Source: Amaranthus tricolor (Eukaryota; Streptophyta; Magnoliopsida; Caryophyllales; Amaranthaceae). From it: a stretch of DNA of 64,000 nucleotides. The stretch's first letter is position 1; every line of letters starts with the position of its first letter. The stretch lies in contig NC_080056.1 in NCBI RefSeq assembly GCF_026212465.1, positions 12,707,702 through 12,771,701 on the forward strand, written 5' to 3'. The position numbers and the translations under genes were made by a program. The notes beneath the pieces are model-generated. The model was not told the origin of the DNA. It searched no databases and was given only the letters and a program-made list of their open reading frames with translations. Shown piece by piece: positions 25,768 to 38,340 of this stretch.

Positions 25768-25885
25768 ATTTAGGTGATCTATAAAGGTTTTAGTGCATTC
25801 TGGTTTGCATAAGTCATGTCCCCACTTTTATATGCTTTTGAAGCATGCACTGATTTTATGCTTTTGAAGCATGCATTGATTTTTT

Positions 25886-26148
25886 CGGTATCCACATTAA
25901 CAATTGAAAGAGTTACAACAAAAATTATTAAGACTGAGTTACACAACAAGATAAATGGATGTTTAAGTGATACAATTGTAACTTATTTTGTATATGATTA
26001 TTTACAAAACTCGTCAAATGATGATATTATACGTTGTTTTCAGAATATGAAAACTCATGGAAAATTACCGTAATTAAAACATTGATTATGTAATTTTTTT
26101 ATATTATCAATATCGACATCATTTGATTTTATTCTAGATCCGCCCCTA
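25886..26148 (+). pseudogene. C-terminal fragment of a TTF-type hAT transposase
   Basis: The frame ending at 26073 reads STLTIERVTTKIIKTELHNK followed by an aromatic-rich stretch and IIRCFQNMKTHGKLP. This is the dimerisation C-terminus of TTF-type/zinc-finger-MYM-like plant hAT transposases (usual form STxxVERAFSxMxIIKTDLRNK and IIxRFQNMKxRR). The conserved ERAFSAM is degraded to ERVTTK. About 60 bp downstream, CTAGATCCGCCCCT (26134-26147) looks like the 3' terminus of the same family. The rest of the element is missing. Confidence 0.6.
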
Positions 26149-26671
26149 ATTTATGATTGCTCCACAAAAACTAAAATAACCCTAATTACAAGAGTCTTTA
26201 ACAAACAGGCACAGAAATACACTATACTATGCACTTTGCCCGAATAAGGTTTTAATGTTCATCCCACTCTATTCCTGTCATAGTCTGCATTCCTTAATGG
26301 TGTGACGGATTTGAGTCACAGGTCCAGTCCATTATCCATACAATTCTCGTCAGTCGAGTATTAAACCGGAGAACATCCCTAAGAGGCTAAGACCCTAGCA
26401 GCAAGCTGAGACTTCATAACATCACAAAACAAAACACAACTTTTTAGGATTGATGGGAAAATATAAAGAATGGAAATCTGTTAACAATATTTTCCAAAAT
26501 TAAAACTGTAGTATCCAGTTCAACCTAATACACTGAAAATTTACATTTGTGTAACTAGTAAAAAGAGATTAGCTTCGCATCACCTATCTAGACCTAAATT
26601 GTCTGCCTAATTCAATGCAAGATTTTGTAAAGTGTAATCCATGCCTCCGAAAATACAATCTACCAGGAAAT
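26149..26671. other. Spacer downstream of the NOT2 pseudogene
   Basis: No coding exon or element was recognised. On the minus strand this follows the NOT2 stop codon and may include its former 3' UTR. Confidence 0.4.
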
Positions 26672-27407
26672 TTATTGATGTCGAGACGGTCTTTCCTCGA
26701 TGATTTCGTAATGGATAAGAAAATTTTCCTGGAAAAGAGCAGCAGAACAGGTTTTAGTCCAAGTTTGCTTGAACAAAAGCATGAATAATTAGAGTATACA
26801 AACCTTAATGGATATATCCCATGTATTAGGATCAAAAGCATGCTAAGATCCCCTCTCATACATATTAGTCTCCACAAGAGGGTCTATGTCTGGAACTCTC
26901 AAAAACCAAAGTCGAAGCTCTTTGTGATTGAACCAACCTCTATCATAACTGTGCAAAAAGATGGAACTTTTGAAAATAAACCAGAGTTCACCGAAAATAA
27001 AGCACATTAAAATAAAATATTGGTGGTCTATTGGATGTTTTTAAGTTGATTTTTGAGTAGTGGCACAAGAGGCAATGTAGACAATAATGGATTAATTTCA
27101 CAAATTGACTAATTAATGTAAGTACGGCTGCTAGCTCCATTAACCAAATAAACCAGTTCATGAAAAGGGTAAGTGCAGCTAGTAGATGAAGACAGCAGAT
27201 TCAAGTACATTCAAGTAACTATGCACAGGTTGACTCCCCGTTATGGCGTTATGTGTCCACTGTAAAAGAATGGGAATCTTAGTGGCTAAAAGAGAACCTT
27301 CCAGTCACTTCAGAGCAGCAAGTAGGTTATAAGATCAAGAAACTCAAACCTAAATCTTCAGACTCTGCTACATACAAGACTTGATTTTAAACATTATCCC
27401 TAGACCA

Positions 27408-28575
27408 AAGGTAAAGAAAACCAAAGAAGTGCATAAGATTAAATGGTGGAAATTGAAAGGGAATAATGCTAAAGTTTTTGCCAAGAAAGTTATTAAAAGA
27501 AGTTGGCTGGTAAATGACTTTGAATGCTGAGGATACATAGACAAAGATGAAAACTTGTATCATTCGAATAGCTAAGGATATTTTAAGAGAATCAGGTGGT
27601 AGGTTTGTGGTAAAGAAGGATATTACATGGTAGAATGAGGAGGTCAAGACAACTATCAAGGAAAAGAAAACATGTTATTTTGCATTAAGAAAATCTAGGA
27701 TGAGGAAACCTTAGCCAAGTAATAGGAAATCAAAACCAAGACAAAAGTAGTTGTACACAAGATGAAATTAAAAGTTTTTAAAAAGGTGTTTGACAAACTA
27801 AATTCTTAAAAAGAAAAAAAATATTTATATAGAACGGCAAAGAGGAGACACGCAAAAAACTAATGACATAGGTGTAATTAAATGTATTAAGGATAAGAGT
27901 AAAACATTCTACTTCAGGACAGAAACATCAAGGATCGATGGAGGGAGCATTTTAATGAGTTATTTAATGGAACAAGTAAATGTTGTGGAGACACCACAAT
28001 CATTCCTTTAAATGAAAATAGAACATTTATGCGAAGAATACGAAAATCAGAAGTGAACGGGGCTTTAAAAAGAAAATAAAGCTAAAGAAAGCGGTTGGAT
28101 CGTATGTTATACCAATTGAGGTATGGAGATACCTAAAGACGATTAGGCCGATTTGGCTAATAGATCTATTCAACAAGATTTGAAGGACAAACGAGATGCC
28201 CAATGACCGGAAAGAAGTATGCTACTTCCTATTTACAAGAACAAAGGAGATGTCCAAGATTTCTCTACTGATCGAGGAATAAAACTCATTAGTTATACTA
28301 TGAAGTTATGGAGTGAGTGATAGAGATACGGATTTGGAGATTTACTTCCATATCAAAGAACAATTTGGATTTATATTGCGAGGTCTACAATGGAAGCAAT
28401 CCATCTTATGAGACAAATTGAAATTGAAAAGTATATGAATGACCTAGACTTACAAATTGAAATTGTAGAAAATAGAAATGAACGGAGAAGAACCATCTAT
28501 GTGGATGACTAATGGAACTCATATATTGATTCATATAGACGACTCTAATCTTTCGGGATTAAGGCTCTAGCATTG
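27408..28575 (+). mobile_element. RTE-type non-LTR retrotransposon (LINE) remnant
   Basis: Degraded RTE polyprotein can be read on + inside the NOT2 intron: KWWKLKGNNAKVFAKK at about 27440, MKTCIIRIAKD, ITW-NEEVK, DRWREHFNELFNGT near 27935, IPIEVWRYLKTI at about 28110, and QFGFILRG followed by MEAIHLMRQ near 28360-28420. These are the endonuclease-RT linker and the first reverse-transcriptase blocks. Many stops and frameshifts occur. The downstream RT core (the catalytic YADD-type motif) is missing. A typical plant RTE 3' end (CATATAGACGACTC then GGGATTAAGGCTC at about 28530-28570) follows almost at once, pointing to an internal deletion. Confidence 0.75.
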
Positions 28576-31205
28576 TCCTTTTCATATAAATATACAAGTG
28601 TGATAACATGATTGGCTATTGATTTATAAAAAGGTCAACATGGGTCTTAAAGAGAGTACTGGATTTCAAAGAATGCATTTTAGACTCTTGCTATCATGAT
28701 ACACATTATTAGTTACTCTTTACTTGAGATTCTCTTTAAAACTCTCTTACAGTCTAGGGAAATTCATACCCTAATGGTTGATTTACGGAATTGTTTTTTT
28801 TTTTTTTGATGTAGACTTACAAAGTTTTTCTTTTGCCTCTTTTAAAGACAAAATTCCTGTGGAACAGCTCCACTCTGATACACAAGTCATGCTGAAGTCC
28901 TGAGTGACCCATAAATGTCATCACAATCGCTCTAATTACACTCACCTTGCAAATTAATTCAATTTTGATAATTCGGCATCTCTTAGATATTTAACATAGT
29001 ATGGGATTTTCAGTCTATCTTCAAGTATTGTTGGTATAGTTACTCAAAGGAGGACCAGAGAAGAAGGGTGAAAGAGAAAGATATGTATACTGCATAGCAC
29101 ATATAATAAAGAGAAGAGCATACAGTTCATTGGCTGCGTATATGTGAGCCTCATCTCTTGGCATGCTGCAAAAGGAAAAATATTTGATTAATACCAACAT
29201 CGTGAAACTGAAACAGATAAACAAAGTTACCTTGACCAGAAGATTCACCTGTAAAAGATGTAAAACAAATTCGGCAACTGGAATTTTGCAAATAAGCTTG
29301 CTGCAAACAAGACAATTAGGAAATAAACCTCATGGATAATAACCGAAAAGAATATGTAGTTTCATGCAGCTTACATTCAGGGGGGAAGTTGTTTTGCATT
29401 AAAACAATCAGGTACCATGAACTCAGGTTCACTCTTGTCTGGTTCATTAGGGCAGGGTGAAGCAAATGTTTCCTGAACATTTTCTGATGAATTCATATCC
29501 AATCCCATGTTTGTCAGATCAATACCGAGGGCAAGCAATTTCAGATCACAATCGCTCATTCTAATCACACTCAACAAGCCCAGAATTCCGTATGGATCTG
29601 GATTGGGGTGTTGAGATTGTATTTGCCTTATTGCCAGATCTCTGTTAGTCTGATTAATAGATTGCATCTGCTGTAAGGGGAATTGTAATTGAATCTGCTG
29701 GTATTGGTATGGATGCATAAACTGCTGCTCATAAGAACCGATATTAGAAACCCCACCAGGAGTATTAATGGACGTCAGACTGATACCGGAGGGGAGGCTG
29801 CCCTGTACCATGACAAAATGCGAGAATTAAGATAAATAATGCTATAGGACATCCAAAATAATACTTTTTTCTTCTGCATACTGAGTCTAATTTTCCTTTT
29901 CCCCTCACTATTGCTTATCTAAAAATTTCATACTTGGCAGGCGACCATATTTATCAAGTTTATTCAAGCCTCTTTTCATGCCGAAATCTAAAGTGGTTCG
30001 CTATATAACTAGCATATCATCACATTCAAACACATAAGAATATCTCTTTGGAATCTCAAAATGAACATTTTATAATAGAAAGTCCTCAAACTCGGTTATG
30101 CTCCGATCAGTAAGTTGCACAAAAGGGGGAAAAGAAATATGAAAACAGCAATATGTAATGGCCATCCACCCTTGGCATGGCTTATGGGGTTTCAAGCCAT
30201 TAGGAATCTTGTATATTAACAACTACATAAAATCACAAGAAATTGCACAGATGACGATTATCATTGGACAAATTAAGGTATCTGCATCCAAAAAGAGTGA
30301 ACAGACATGAACTGAGCGAAGAGTTCAAAGGATCAGCAGAAAGAAGCAGAACTGCCCAGAGAAAACATGACCCAATAAAAACTGACAAGGTAACTCATCT
30401 TTATAGTGGCACAAATTCAATTACACATGCAAGAGCAAGATTCCCACACAAGTTTTTCACAGAAACTGTATTGCCGCATATTAGAACAATCATTCTGTAA
30501 AAAACACAATCTAAAATGCAACTCCACAAGCAACAATGCCAAAGCATTTATATATAAAACGGATAACTCACTAGCGTTGTTGTATGAGGAAGAAATTACT
30601 CACAGAAAGTGTATGCTGCTGCTGCTGTGGATGGTGTGATAAGTACATTTCCCCCAAGTTGAATCCGGGTGACCTTTCCATCTAGAAATACAATCTTTTA
30701 CCTTACAGCACACATACAACTCAAGATGCCAACTGAATAATCTACAACCTATAATACATTAACTGCAATTACATATATCAGTAATTAATAAGATACTCAC
30801 AGGGAAGTGTTGCGATAGCATTGGTACACCATTATCAAGAATCTGCTCTTTCGGCTGAAAATCCATTCCATGATCGGAATTTCCTCCTGCACAAGAATCA
30901 TAATTTTTTACTCTTGAGAAGAGTTAAACTGTTAACAAAAGTAATCTATGTTTCTGCCTGCGCATCAAATCAAATACTCCTCTTTTGAAAAAATATCGCT
31001 TTGAAAACAGCACAGAAAAGGTTTTCAAGAATGTGAAAGTATCACTCAAATAAATATACAAACAAGGCTTCATATACATATGCAATTATGTACGTAAGCA
31101 TAGCAAACTAGAATCTGCAAACTTCCATTTATTTAGCAAACTTAAGTAGAAACTCTTGGTTGCAGTATTATTTTGGTAACTATGCGTACCAGGACAAAAA
31201 TAGTA

Positions 31206-31423
31206 CTCCCTCATATTCTAATCAAATGTCTCTACCAATTTTGAAAATGAGGAGGGATCACATGGGAGGAGTAAGGCAAAAAGTTTATAATTTAATGGCA
31301 ATTGTGTAAATAGTTGGATCCAGTAAGGGCATAATGAATAAAGGTTACCAAATAAGGAAATGGGACATTTGATGTGAATATGCCAAAAGAGGAAATGAGA
31401 TATTTGATTAAAATAGGAGGGAG
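31206..31423. mobile_element. Stowaway MITE in the NOT2 pseudogene intron
   Basis: The left end CTCCCTCATATTCTAATCAA is mirrored by ATTTGATTAAAATAGGAGGG at the right, with TA at 31204-31205 and 31424-31425. It is 218 bp with no coding potential. The long, well-conserved ends and the TA target identify Tc1/mariner Stowaway. Confidence 0.85.
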
Positions 31424-31605
31424 TAGTAACATTGTGATGTAAACAAATAAGTTGCTGATGTAAAGAACTGAATCCTGATACACACGTCCCTATGAAAGTT
31501 TAAACTTTTTAAACGAAACATCACTAAACAAGTCCAACTTATAATGTATACTTACTAGATTTTAACACTAATCAAACATTAATTCATTTATTCCTATTAA
31601 AATAA

Positions 31606-32042
31606 GAAAAAACTACCTAGAATAACCTATTCATGATTTTCCTATAATAATCTCACCTATTGATTAACCATAAATACTCCCAACTATGAAGGATATTTTC
31701 CTAGAGTAAACTCGGTGACCGGATGACTTGCTATAGCAAGTTTTGTTTTTTTTAAAGAAAAGATAAATTAAAATAAAATGTCAAAAAAATGTTCAAAAAA
31801 TGTTCAAAAAAAATTTATAATTTTTTTTATTATTTAGAATTTTTTATGTAAATTTTTAAAATTTTTCTCTAATTTTCAATTTAGTTTTTTTGGTGAATTA
31901 CCTATTATAGTAGGTCATCAAGTTACCCAAGTTTACTCTAGGGCAAATACCCTTTAAAAGTGGGATTATTCATGGTTAATCAATAGGTGGGATTATTATA
32001 GGAAAATCATAAAAAGATTGGATTATTCTAGGTATTCTTTCC
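31606..32042. mobile_element. MULE-type MITE with long inverted repeats and 9-bp duplication
   Basis: Both flanks read TTAAAATAA (31597-31605 and 32043-32051), a perfect 9-bp duplication. The ends are about 75-bp inverted repeats sharing TACCTAGAATAA, GATTTTCCTATAATAATC and TTGATTAACCAT. It is 437 bp and non-coding. The 9-bp duplication is diagnostic for the Mutator superfamily. A diverged partial copy is at about 20160-20375. Confidence 0.88.
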
Positions 32043-32534
32043 TTAAAATAATGGCCAAGAAACTCATTTTTTAGTAAAAGTCTGAAATGCAACTATGAAA
32101 AATTATAATGTTTCCGCTTTTACTATAAAGGTAGATAAAATTTTTGAATGCATCAATTCATGTTTATATTCAGGATAAGAAGCTCTAACACAATATAAAC
32201 TGTGAGCTTATTGATTTAATCAATGGACACTAAAGATATTACAATGAGCCAACTACCAAGTACCAAGGCCACCATTCCGAGTTGGCTGCTTAAAAATTAT
32301 TCCCTCCTCATATAATTTTCAACCAATTTCTATTTAAGCTGTCCCACTTACTTTGCACTCTTTACTCTATTAGTAATGAGCCTCACAATTTTTTGTTAAT
32401 CTAACCTTGCCGATTTTATCCTCTTATTTAATCTCTTTCACCTATTTCTTTAACCCATTTATTATTGTCTCATTCACTAACTACATATTAATATTTACAT
32501 ATTTATTTAGAAGTGTGAATAAAATCATAGATTT

Positions 32535-33325
32535 TAAGGTTGTGTCCAGATCCAGACCCTAACTTTGAGGGTCTAAAAAATTAGATATGTAGTCCTAGCG
32601 GGTCCAAATCCAGACCCAGACCAAGACCCAGACAAGAACCTAAACATATATTTCAATTAGCGGATTTTAAAAGATCCTTAGATTGGAAGTATGAATTAGT
32701 TAAACCAACAATAACTTATATTGAAAAGATCAATAGTCTCATAACATGAGTATAGGGAAAATATAAAATCAAATAAATCTCATTCAAATCCCAAAACGTA
32801 AATTAATAATCTTAAATCGAAAACACTGAGCAAAAAATTATAAATTACAAAACAGTAACTTAAATCAAAACTATTCAGTATTTAGAGAACAAATTCAAAA
32901 ATTTTATATCAAGAGGAAAAAAACTTAAACTAAAGGTAAATTCTGCTATGTTTTGATGATGAAATCAAAATTGAAAACAACAACTAAATCAAAATTCTTG
33001 TTGTTTCTCATATAAAAAATAAAAAATAAAAAGGCAAAATGAAAATACATGAAATTAAGATTGAGATCATAAAGATTGCTTGAAAGTAAAAAACCAGAAA
33101 GTTAGTATGTTTGAGAGGGAGAAAAGGCAGTAGGTTGAGTGAAACGGCTACAATTAATTACCAAACCCTAGTTACAATATCCAACCCACATACATAAATA
33201 CAAATATAAAAAAAAAAGGGTCTAAGAGTCAGGTCCAATTTTATTAGACCCGGACCCTTAGGGTCCAAAAAAAAAACTTACTCTTAAAAAAGGGTGAGGT
33301 CATCTTGGACCCTTGTCCATCCCTA
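32535..33325. mobile_element. Non-autonomous hAT element (791 bp)
   Basis: The left end TAAGGTTGTGTCCAG and the inverted right end TAGGGATGGACAAG share a diverged terminus. Flanks are ATAGATTT (32527-32534) and ATAGATAT (33326-33333), 7 of 8 identical. Subterminal regions carry repeated CAGACCC/GGGTCC words. The inside is AT-rich and non-coding. The right terminus TAGGGATG is that of the hAT at 2357-6817. Confidence 0.72.
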
Positions 33326-34356
33326 ATAGATATATGTGTATTGGTAATACATAACTAAAAATACCACGTAAAGTATATTTAACTCAATAAAAGGATGAAC
33401 TTTGAGAAATGGATAGCTTCCAATGGATAAATAGACATATAGCTACATTATTTTTTTAAGTCCATTGTTTCACCCTAAAATGTGAGAGAATGATGTACTC
33501 AAAAACATAGGGGTAGTATATAATGCTCCCTTCATCCAATTTTACAGTCAACTTTAAAATTTATTATTCACCACTAAGCAGATTTGAAAAAATTCAACTA
33601 CCACAATTCGACCACAAGACTAACCTTTTTCTCAATTGAGTAGACACATCACAAGATTAAGGAGACAATGGGAATAGAATAAGGAGCATGGCCAACCTTT
33701 AAAACCTGGTAAGGCAGGAAAATCCTCATTCCGGATGCAGAACTCTTGGTTTTGCTGAACAATGGGACTGACACAAGGACCTTGCTTTCTTAGGGAACCT
33801 GATATGATTTATCATATATCTCATGCTATATTCTATATATTAACCAATAAAGAAATCTTCTAAGATACATAAAGGCTAAATGTTTACTTGATTGTCCCAG
33901 CAGTTCTCCAGCAGAGATAGGGAGACTACCCAATTGAGGGAAATCATTTAAAGTAAAAGGGGATATATTATTGGAATTCTCATCACTTAGCAATCCCATG
34001 GAGCTTAAATTGTTCATTGTGTGGGCATGATTTGGTGATAGCAATACTCCAGACGAAGGATAGGAGTTTCCAAACATAGTAAGGACCTGCGGAGAAACTA
34101 ATACCAAACAGAGTCATAATCATAATTCATAGAAATGGTTGAGACTCTACATCAAAATTTACATTGACAAAAATTTTGACCTAAAAAACCGTAAGGTTGT
34201 ATAATTATGTTTTAAAATAAAATTGAATTCAGTTCAAAACCACGTTAAAAAAAAGAATAAAAGAAAACACCAAAGTGGGTCGGATACAAATCAAATCCTA
34301 AGCTTGGTGTAAAACTAAAATGAGAAATATTGTCAAATATAATCAGTCAAAGGCGC

Positions 34357-34957
34357 CATTGGCGGACTTACTAAGTAACTATGGGTAGCATAGGCTACCC
34401 ATGTTCTTTAAAAAAAAAATCCTTTTATTGTTATATTGTACCTCTATTTCACTATACTTGCTACATTTGACTTTTTACGCAATTCAATATGTTATTTTAA
34501 TCATTTATATATTGATATTTGCACATCTAAAAATTATAAAAGTTAATTTTATGAAAGTATGCGATTAGACGATTCAAACAAAATCTCACTTGCATATATT
34601 TTTCTTACATATAGGTCATAAAATATAAAATAAGTTTGAACTATGAACAGTTCAATAACTGTAATGTAGCGAGTATTTTAGAGTGGAGAAAGTATTTCAC
34701 TATGTCAAACTTTGATCTCATAGTAACTTGTAACTTATAACTTAGCACGATGCGGTGTGGATGACATATATCGCCCTTTTCATTTTATAGTGGCAGTGAC
34801 ATGAGATTATTATTGCGATATTTTACTTACAGGTCAATTTGGAGTATTGAAAAATTTTTGGGTTGTTCATTTTACAAACAAAATTCTGTCAAATTTTAAT
34901 TAATTTACTTCAACACGTTAGTGCTACATATGATTTTGAGTTTTGTATCCGCCACTG
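34357..34957. mobile_element. Possible non-autonomous TIR element (about 600 bp)
   Basis: The left end CATTGGCGGACTTA and the inverted right end CAGTGGCGGATACA are similar. The left part holds GGGTAGCATAGGCTACCC, a perfect small palindrome. GTGGCGGAT-type ends are common in plant hAT elements with TTF-type transposases, but no target duplication was found, so the class is uncertain. Confidence 0.45.
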
Positions 34958-37900
34958 ACCACAAGAGCTTTGTGCAACACATTATATCTATAAAATTCAA
35001 AGAAAATGTATATCGGTATCTTAACTTCTGGTACTTTGGTACCCAACTTATAACAACATGCATTGCCTCGATGCAGTTAAATTGGCTCCAAGCGGAGTAA
35101 GGGAACTCAATGCATGCAGCCTTGCCCATGTAAAAAAGACTGGTTGTTTCCAATCGAACCATGATTGCAAACACTATTTGCAACTTTACCTAAAATTAAA
35201 ATTGTTTTACTCTAGCCATCTCCATCCAAAACCAATGAACTATGTTATGGACTGAAAATTCAGACCAAGATTCTCATTAAGATCAGAATGCAAATAGACA
35301 GATCAAGATGTTAAAGAAGATCAGAATGCTACTGTCAGAAATGAGCAATTCGAGTCTGCTCCTAACTCCCTTTGTTATTCCTTCTTATTTAATTCTTAGA
35401 TGTTCATGTTTGCTATGACCTGGCTACTTGAATTAACAGTAAATTTGGGAATGAAATATTAAAAGGACAAAAGTAAAATGATATTATAATATTGATGAAC
35501 AAAGAAAGATTACAGCCCTAGAAATGGTAAAAGAAAGATAAACCAAGCACTTCAAGAAGCTTGAGGTCTCCTAAAAATGAGTATAAACTCACCCACAATT
35601 TGCTTACTAATTTCTTGATTGTAATGTCTCTCTAATTCCTCTTAGTTATAGTAAAGCTACCACTTAAAACTAACTTATTCCCCAAGTTACTCCTAATTGG
35701 CAATTACTATTTTACCCCTTCGTAAGCCCAATAACAGGTTAAGTGATTAACTATCTTAAAAAACTATGCATGAGCAAGCCCGGTTAAGTTGCACAGGGGA
35801 TCACAATTATAAGGGCCTCAAATTTTTAAACTCACGCCATAAAAAAAGACTGCAATTAAAACCTGCAACTACAATTACAATGGATAAGGTAAAAAATCAA
35901 GTGCATTTACTTTTATATTTACAGCATACTCCTCCAATTTTGCAATTCCTATTATAGGTATAATGATATTTATTGGAATGAGAGGGAAGAATCAAGGTAA
36001 TTAATCATTTAGGATTAATAGTTCTCCATGTCAGAAGTTTAAATCTAAACAAAGGGCCCATGGTTTTATAGAAAAGTATTTAAGGGTCTCCTAACAAGTT
36101 AACTTCAATCTTAATTTGAGTTTTTACCGTTCCAGAAGAAGCAAACTTAGGAAGGGGAAAATTAGTATAATAAGGGAGAGTAAGGAAAGATATCAGAAAA
36201 TTGTATATACATATAGTGCATTTTATGCTCAAGTCCTAAGCGAGTGCAAGCGTCTCAAATGCATGTGTTGTGTTGTATTTCATGGGTTAAATCAATAAAA
36301 AATGCATTTCCATTCTAATCTCATCTACGCTATTACGTTATTATGCTATTCTTAGTGCTTAATACATTCCTTTATTCAGTTATGCTAAGCTACATTCCCA
36401 TATTCAGTTGTGCTTAGTACATTCCTATATTCAGCTAACAATGGCAGATGGAGTCTATTACATATTGCTCCTCTACAACCATACACAAACAATGATACTA
36501 AATAGCAAAGTGTTAACCCTTCCATAATGGCTGCACAAACCACAAAAAATAGAAAAACTCGCAAAGGCATTGAATAGAGCTGGACAAACACACTCCTAAC
36601 TCCACTCTGCAAAACTAAAATTTCATATGTCCCAAAGTTATATTCCACTGTCCTATTTGAGTTCATTCTTTATTTCTTCTATTTTCCTTTATAGGAAGGT
36701 TTACATACAACTTTACTCTAAATAAAAATCAAATATATTCAATTTGTACTTCTAAAAGTATTTTATCAACACAAGGACCTCATATTAATCCGCTTTTTTA
36801 TTATTTTGTATTTTTATCAATAATTCCCTTTAATACAAGAACCCCACATGAATCCACTAGCATGCTCAAAACCCATGAAAAAATGAAAGAGAAATATAGC
36901 TTTAGAATAAAGGGAAGAGATTAGTTGTTCCATAAAACACCAATTACCGTGAAAAAAAAAACAATTCACAACTCGCAGGCTTCCAGCTTTTCAAATCAAT
37001 ACATAACACAAGAACACAAAGTTGAATTATTTGATTGCCAAATTTCCAATTTTACCATTGGTAATGACTAATGCGCTTAAATTGAAAAATTGCTGACAAC
37101 AAAGACAAAAAATCCCCCTTCCATTTTTCATATGTTCATAATAGAAAATGTTCATAATAGACAATGAAACCACAAGCATAAGATTCAATTTCATATGTTC
37201 ATAATAGAAAATGTTTGGAGAAGTACCATGTAGAATTCCTCACCCACACTCCCTAATCTATGCGATCCAATTAAACGACTAGGAACAATCACATAAGATA
37301 AGAATATTGCAAGCTTTTCTAAATGCTAGTCAAGATGACGAAATAGAAAAACCGAAGAAACAAGGCCAACATCAACTTCAAATGCCTAAAAAAGAGGCAT
37401 GGAGCTATAAAGAGTGACAAGTCAGATAAGAATGGAGAAAAAAAGACCTAAAGGCTTCTTTTTAGAAAGAATGTTTTTCTAATAAACTTCTTAGAAAAAA
37501 TAAGTAAAAGAATCTAGGAATTAATGTAAATAGCATACTCCTAATCACTGCAAAACAGTCACCCACTCCTTTGACATCCAATTGTCATTTTGTGTTTGGA
37601 ATATCAGGATTCACGGTAGTCAATCCCCACAAAGGCTATCTTTAAGACACCAAATTGTCAAAACCCAAACCCCTTTCGTAGTTAGGCCCACATCTAAGCT
37701 CTCCAAATCCCCACTAGTGGGAAGCATTCATTACACTATTAACCAACAACTTAAAACCAAGAATCCAATGTATCTCAAAAACAAGACTGAACTATCCAGA
37801 AATCCCCCCATCAGCTTACCTCGCACACGATTCAAAAATGCACTTTAAGTTTATCGTCCATCAAAGCACTTTAACGGAAGAAAAAGGACTAAAGTTATGC

Positions 37901-38340
37901 ATGCCTTTCATTTTCCCTGAAAAATCACATTCAGTGTCACTTTTCATAGAATCAAGGAAGCATTCTCATCGAAATACTAGCAACTAGAAGTCATTACTCT
38001 ACTCCATCCACTTTCACCACCAAATTTCTTTTATACGGGGTCCAAACACCTTAGAAAAGATTTCTTTTCAAACTTGATCCCATTTCTTTTGTCACCCCAA
38101 CAATGTTTTCACTTACCCTAATCAGTCAATACTTTGTCTTTAACTTTAATCTATCCACAAGCTATCATCTTATAATTAACAGCAATTTATTAACTCCATA
38201 CTAATTCCAACTATAACCCAAAGAAAATGGGACAGAGGGTACTTAATCACAATTTCTTTGTATTTATTAAACTCCCTATGATGGAGAATAAAGATGGCAA
38301 TGTCCCCCAACCCAAAAAAAGTCACAATTGTAAGTTCTCA
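34958..38340. other. Large intron of the NOT2 pseudogene, mostly unrecognised
   Basis: No supported coding exon lies between the two N-terminal NOT2 exons. A short imperfect repeat of about 28 bp, three copies with ACATTCC and ATATTCAG, lies at 36353-36437. A TATGTTCATAATAGAAAATG word recurs at about 37130-37220. The remainder shows no element ends I could define. Confidence 0.4.
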
